DNA of 64,000 nt, taken from positions 3,658,001 through 3,722,000 of the forward strand of contig NZ_CP027669.1 in NCBI RefSeq assembly GCF_003008595.1. Reading direction: 5' to 3'. Source of the DNA: Simplicispira suum (GTDB lineage Bacteria > Pseudomonadota > Gammaproteobacteria > Burkholderiales > Burkholderiaceae_C). This document shows positions 60,959-64,000 of this stretch, in pieces. The notes beneath the pieces were generated by a model. That model ran no database searches. It was given only the letters and a program-made list of their open reading frames with translations, and was not told where the DNA came from. The stretch's first letter is position 1; each line of letters opens with the position of its first letter. The translations under genes were made by a program, and so were the position numbers.

Positions 60959-62065
60959 CTAAGCGACCTGACCCAAAGCTGCGACATGTTCGCCAATGGC
61001 CAGCGCGCTGGTGAGCCCAGGTGATTCGATGCCAAACAGGTTCACAAGGCCCTTCAGACCATGCACTTGCGGTCCTTGAACCACAAAATCAGAGGACAAA
61101 GCGCCGCCAAATCCAATCTTGGGCCGCATGCCGGCGTAAGCGGGCACCAGGCTGCCCTCGGGCAGACCGGGCCAGTACTTGCGCACTTGCGCGTAGAACG
61201 CATCGCCCCGGCGTGGATCGACCGTGAGGTCCTGTGGATCGTCCACCCACTGCACATCCGGGCCGAAGCGCGCCTGCATGGCCAAATCCAGGGTGAGATG
61301 CACCCCCAGGCCACCTGGCTCGGGCACTGGGTAGATCAAACGCGAAAACGGAGCCCGCCCAGAGAGCGCAAAGTAGCTGCCCTTGGCATAGCGCGCTTCG
61401 GGGATCAACCGGGCATCAAGCCCACGAAACTTCTTTGCCAGTTGGGGCGCAGCCAGACCTGCGGCGTTGACAAGCAGCTTTGCCAGCAAGCGTGTCCCGT
61501 CGGATGCTTCTATAAACATAGCGCCATTCTCTTGCCACATATGCGCTAGAGCCGTTTTTCTCACTAAAAAACCGCCGTGGCGCTCGATGTCTCCGAGCAG
61601 GGCCAGCATCAGGGCGTGGCTGTCCACGATGCCGGTGCCGGGCGAGTGCAGCGCGGCCTCGCAGACCAGCGCAGGCTCCAGCTCCTTCGCCTGCGCACCA
61701 CTCAGCCAGCGCAGAGCGTGCACCCCGTTGGCCTCGGCTTGCGCCCTGGCGGCTTCCAGCGTGCCCAGTTGTGCGGACGAAGTAGCGACGATGAGCTTGC
61801 CTGTGCGCTGGTGCGCAACACCGTGGCTTTCGCAAAAGGAGATCAGCAATTCCCGTCCACGCACACACCACCGGGCCTTGAACGAACCCGTGGGGTAGTA
61901 GATGCCGGCATGAATCACCTCGCTGCTGCGCGAACTGGTGCCGGTGCCGATGTCGGCCTCTGGTTCGAGCACGAGCACCTCGCGCCCTTGCATCGCCAGC
62001 GCACGGGCGACAGCCAACCCGACCACCCCCGCGCCCGCTACGACGCAATCGACGCGCTCACTCAT
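60959..62065 (-). CDS. L-2-hydroxyglutarate oxidase-like FAD protein (LhgO family)
   Basis: 368 residues with an N-terminal FAD motif VVAGAGVVGLAVARALAMQG, and the substrate-domain signature SSRSSEVIHAGIYYP typical of LhgO/DAO-type oxidases. The GFGGALSSDFVVQ and LFGIESPGLTSALAIGE end is also conserved. LhgO oxidises L-2-hydroxyglutarate at the membrane; without a glaH/csiD partner the exact substrate is open. A probable interspersed repeat (61507-61570) lies within the gene in frame. ATG overlaps the stop of the upstream deacetylase gene. Confidence 0.88.
   Translation of the reverse strand: MSERVDCVVAGAGVVGLAVARALAMQGREVLVLEPEADIGTGTSSRSSEVIHAGIYYPTGSFKARWCVRGRELLISFCESHGVAHQRTGKLIVATSSAQLGTLEAARAQAEANGVHALRWLSGAQAKELEPALVCEAALHSPGTGIVDSHALMLALLGDIERHGGFLVRKTALAHMWQENGAMFIEASDGTRLLAKLLVNAAGLAAPQLAKKFRGLDARLIPEARYAKGSYFALSGRAPFSRLIYPVPEPGGLGVHLTLDLAMQARFGPDVQWVDDPQDLTVDPRRGDAFYAQVRKYWPGLPEGSLVPAYAGMRPKIGFGGALSSDFVVQGPQVHGLKGLVNLFGIESPGLTSALAIGEHVAALGQVA
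61507..61570. repeat. Degenerate repeat copy inside the LhgO-like gene
   Basis: TTCTATAAACATAGCGCCAT, TCTCTTGCCACATATGCGCT, AGAGCCGTTTTTCTCACTAA. The end ATGCGCTAGAGCCGTTTTTC matches the GCGCTAGAGnCCATTTTnTC part of other copies; the first half is more diverged. Confidence 0.45.
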
Positions 62066-63108
62066 GCCACGTGGCGCCGCTCAAACCCATGGAGGACTTG
62101 CTGGGCGTTGTCTCCCAACTCAGCGGCTGCGTAGCCCCCTTCGAGGACGAAAACCGTGGGCAGGCCGAGCGCCGCCAGGCGGGCACCAAGCCGATCAAAA
62201 TCGCCTGCGGTCAGGGAAAACTGGGAGATCGGATCCCCTTCAAACGTGTCCAACCCGAGCGACACCACCAGTGCATCGGCGTGCACATAGCCGATGGCTT
62301 TGCACGCACGCTCCAGAGCGGCAAACCAAGCCGCCGCATCGCTGCCGGCCGGCAGAGGCAGATTCAGGTTGTAGCCCGCGCCATCACCGACCCCCGTCTC
62401 GTCGGCATAGCCCAGGTAAAACGGGTATTCGGTCAGCGGATCGCCATGGATGCTGGCAAAAAAAACGTCGTCGCGTTCATAGAAAATACTCTGCGTGCCA
62501 TTGCCGTGGTGGTAGTCCACATCGAGCACCGCGACGCGATCAGCCTCCAGATTGCGCATCGTTTGTGCGGCAATCGCGGCGTTGTTGATGAAGCAGTAAC
62601 CACCCATGAAGTCGTGCCCGGCATGGTGGCCGGGCGGGCGGCTGAGGCAAAAGGCAGCGCGCGCACCCGCCATCACGCTGTGCGCTGCACTGGCCGCCGC
62701 GTCTGCGCCCGCGCGCGCTGCGGCCCAGGTACCGCTTGCCAGCGGCGAACCGTTGTCCATCGAATACAGGCCCAGGCGAGCAACGAAGTTTTCGGGCTCG
62801 ATGTCGCTTCGCAGGCTGCGCACCGGCCACACCGAGGGAAAAGGCTGGCGCTGCTCGTTCTGCGGATCAAGTGCTATCCACTGCGGCCAGGCCGTGCGCA
62901 GAAAGTCGAGGTAACGCTCCGAGTGGATTTGCGCCAGCGCGCTGGCTGCGTCCTGGTCGGGCTCCCGCAGTTCGTGGCCGCCGGCCTGAAGGGCAGCGAG
63001 CACAAACTCGGCGCGCGCCGGGGTTTCAAAGCACGCCACCTTCTCGCCGCGAAAGAACTCGTGCACGGGCGCATGCAGGTGGTGCATGGGGTTGTGAAAG
63101 GTAAGCAT
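62062..63108 (-). CDS. Histone deacetylase family protein (HDAC/AcuC/acetylpolyamine type)
   Basis: 348 residues from ATG 63108. The class II HDAC fold is visible: RPPGHHAGHDFMGGYCFINN (charge-relay His pair), VLDVDYHHGNGTQSIFYERD with metal ligands, and the C-terminal VVSLGLDTFEGDPISQFSLT and VFVLEGGYAAAELGDNAQ. Bacterial members remove acetyl groups from lysine (AcuC), polyamines (AphA) or hydroxamates; the substrate cannot be assigned here. The stop overlaps the LhgO-like start (ATGA at 62062-62065), so the two are translated together. Confidence 0.9.
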   Translation of the reverse strand: MLTFHNPMHHLHAPVHEFFRGEKVACFETPARAEFVLAALQAGGHELREPDQDAASALAQIHSERYLDFLRTAWPQWIALDPQNEQRQPFPSVWPVRSLRSDIEPENFVARLGLYSMDNGSPLASGTWAAARAGADAAASAAHSVMAGARAAFCLSRPPGHHAGHDFMGGYCFINNAAIAAQTMRNLEADRVAVLDVDYHHGNGTQSIFYERDDVFFASIHGDPLTEYPFYLGYADETGVGDGAGYNLNLPLPAGSDAAAWFAALERACKAIGYVHADALVVSLGLDTFEGDPISQFSLTAGDFDRLGARLAALGLPTVFVLEGGYAAAELGDNAQQVLHGFERRHVA

Positions 63109-63167
63109 GCGGCACAGTGTAAAAGGCGGCGCACTCGCCTTTGCACTCGACACATTTCGCTGAGCTG

Positions 63168-64000
63168 TCAGAGTCCCAGCTGCTTGCCAATGATCTCGTT
63201 CATGATCTCATGCGTGCCGCCGCCAATCGACAGGATGCGGTTGTCACGGTACAGGCGCTCCACCAGCGATTCACGCATGAAGCCCATGCCGCCAAAAATC
63301 TGCACCGCCTCGTCGGTCACCATGCTGGAGACCGAGGTAGCGAAGTTCTTGGCCATGGACACCTCGGCGATGGCGCTGTCGCCCGCCTGCATGCGCGCAG
63401 CGCAGCGGTAAGCGTACTCACGCGCCACATCCACCTGCGTGGCCATCTCGGCCAGCTTGTGGCGGATGACCTGGTGCTTGGACAGCGGCTTGCCGAAGGT
63501 GACGCGCTCCTTCACGTAGGCCAGGCATTGCTCCAGCGCAAGCTGTGCCGTCATGTAGGCCATGACGGCCAGGCTCAGGCGCTCGGCCTGGAAGTTGGCC
63601 ATGATGGTGAAGAAACCCGAGTTCTCCGGTCCCAGCAGGTTGTCTGCCGGTACGCAGCAGTCCTGGAAGAACAGCTCGGCCGTATCGGACGCCCACCAGC
63701 CCATCTTCTTCAGGTTGCGCCCCACGGTGAAGCCCGGCGTGTCCTTCTCGATGAGCAACAGCGACACACCGCCAAAACCTGCCTCACCCGTGCGCACGGC
63801 CACTGTGTAGTAGTCGGCGCGCGCACCCGAGGTGATGAAGGTCTTGGAGCCGTTGACCACATAGTGGTCGCCGTCGCGCACCGCGCGGGTCTTGAGGTTG
63901 GCCACGTCCGATCCGCCGCTTGGCTCAGTGATGGCCAGGGCGATGATCTTTTCGCCCGCAATCACCTGGGGCACCACGCGTGCCTTGAGCGCCTCCGAGC
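63168..64000 (-). CDS. Acyl-CoA dehydrogenase (partial, N-terminus beyond the window)
   Basis: The 277 residues present include the FAD/substrate region ALAITEPSGGSDVANLKTRA, GSKTFITSGARADYYTVAVR, and the C-terminal helical domain with QIFGGMGFMRESLVERLYRD and ILSIGGGTHEIMNEIIGKQL. This is a SCAD/MCAD-like acyl-CoA dehydrogenase that passes electrons to ETF in fatty-acid or branched-acid beta-oxidation. The catalytic Glu that abstracts the alpha-proton is usually in the final third; the sequence here ends with a YRDNR-type motif, which suggests the short- or medium-chain branch. The start lies past position 64000. Confidence 0.92.
   Translation of the reverse strand, partial: SEALKARVVPQVIAGEKIIALAITEPSGGSDVANLKTRAVRDGDHYVVNGSKTFITSGARADYYTVAVRTGEAGFGGVSLLLIEKDTPGFTVGRNLKKMGWWASDTAELFFQDCCVPADNLLGPENSGFFTIMANFQAERLSLAVMAYMTAQLALEQCLAYVKERVTFGKPLSKHQVIRHKLAEMATQVDVAREYAYRCAARMQAGDSAIAEVSMAKNFATSVSSMVTDEAVQIFGGMGFMRESLVERLYRDNRILSIGGGTHEIMNEIIGKQLGL

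Noticed and set aside
1..64000. tRNA, rRNA, CRISPR arrays, complete insertion sequences or prophage genes
   Set aside because: None was recognised by eye; a dedicated RNA scan was not possible.

Overview
The window is high-GC bacterial chromosome. Gene content (homodimeric PDH operon with lipoyl-LpdA, PrpE, WaaA, AlgC-type phosphohexomutase, YqjD/YqjE/YqjK-like cluster, DUF3079, FixL/FixJ-type pair) and a recurrent ~60-bp repeat of the form GCTATnnnTTT...AGCGCTTnnnnnnAAGCGCT suggest a betaproteobacterium of the order Burkholderiales, most likely the family Comamonadaceae. This is inference from gene families and repeat style; no rRNA or tRNA is present to confirm it. I see no CRISPR array, prophage or complete insertion sequence.

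Layout. 0-2 kb: end of pcm, a rhodanese and a TolC-type outer-membrane protein (+). 2-5 kb: a tightly packed minus-strand redox operon (Rieske/AIF-like reductase, DUF488, two AhpD-like proteins, the last apparently frameshifted). 5-8 kb: a PLP trans-sulfuration enzyme, chromate transporter chrA and a small orphan protein. 8-11 kb: waaA and a phosphomannomutase/phosphoglucomutase (envelope sugars); waaA carries an in-frame repeat. 11-14 kb: an Ada/AlkA fusion and ogt (alkylation repair) with an EamA transporter. 14-19 kb: a four-PAS GGDEF-EAL protein and prpE. 19-24 kb: DUF2254, isochorismatase-like hydrolase, and an unusual pair of PRPP-synthase-like and AMP/thymidine-phosphorylase-like genes. 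24-29.5 kb: NlpC/P60 peptidase, class III cyclase domain protein, tryptophanase and a cardiolipin synthase-like protein. 29.7-34 kb: SLC13 permease, GMC oxidoreductase with a Tat-dependent partner. 34-37 kb: a KaiC-like ATPase operon with a diguanylate cyclase. 37-38 kb: RNA-methyltransferase-like protein and a YeaQ-type membrane protein.

38.8-44.3 kb is the most unusual part. A single 662-residue protein joins a DoxX/DoxD-like membrane domain, a copper nitrite reductase core with all type 1 and type 2 copper ligands, and a C-terminal cytochrome c. It is followed by a cyclic-nucleotide-binding domain protein without a DNA-binding domain and an 876-residue membrane iron-sulfur/flavin oxidoreductase. 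Together they look like a self-contained, perhaps transferred, nitrite or nitrogen-oxide module, with base composition that looks lower in GC than the surroundings in the third gene.

44.3-64 kb is mostly housekeeping: DUF3079, lpdA-aceF-aceE on the minus strand, a divergent membrane histidine kinase with a FixJ-type regulator, folD, prlC, a glutaredoxin-like protein, rpiA, pyrD, the YqjD/E/K-like cluster, an LhgO-like oxidase, an HDAC-family deacetylase and the start of an acyl-CoA dehydrogenase cut by the window end.
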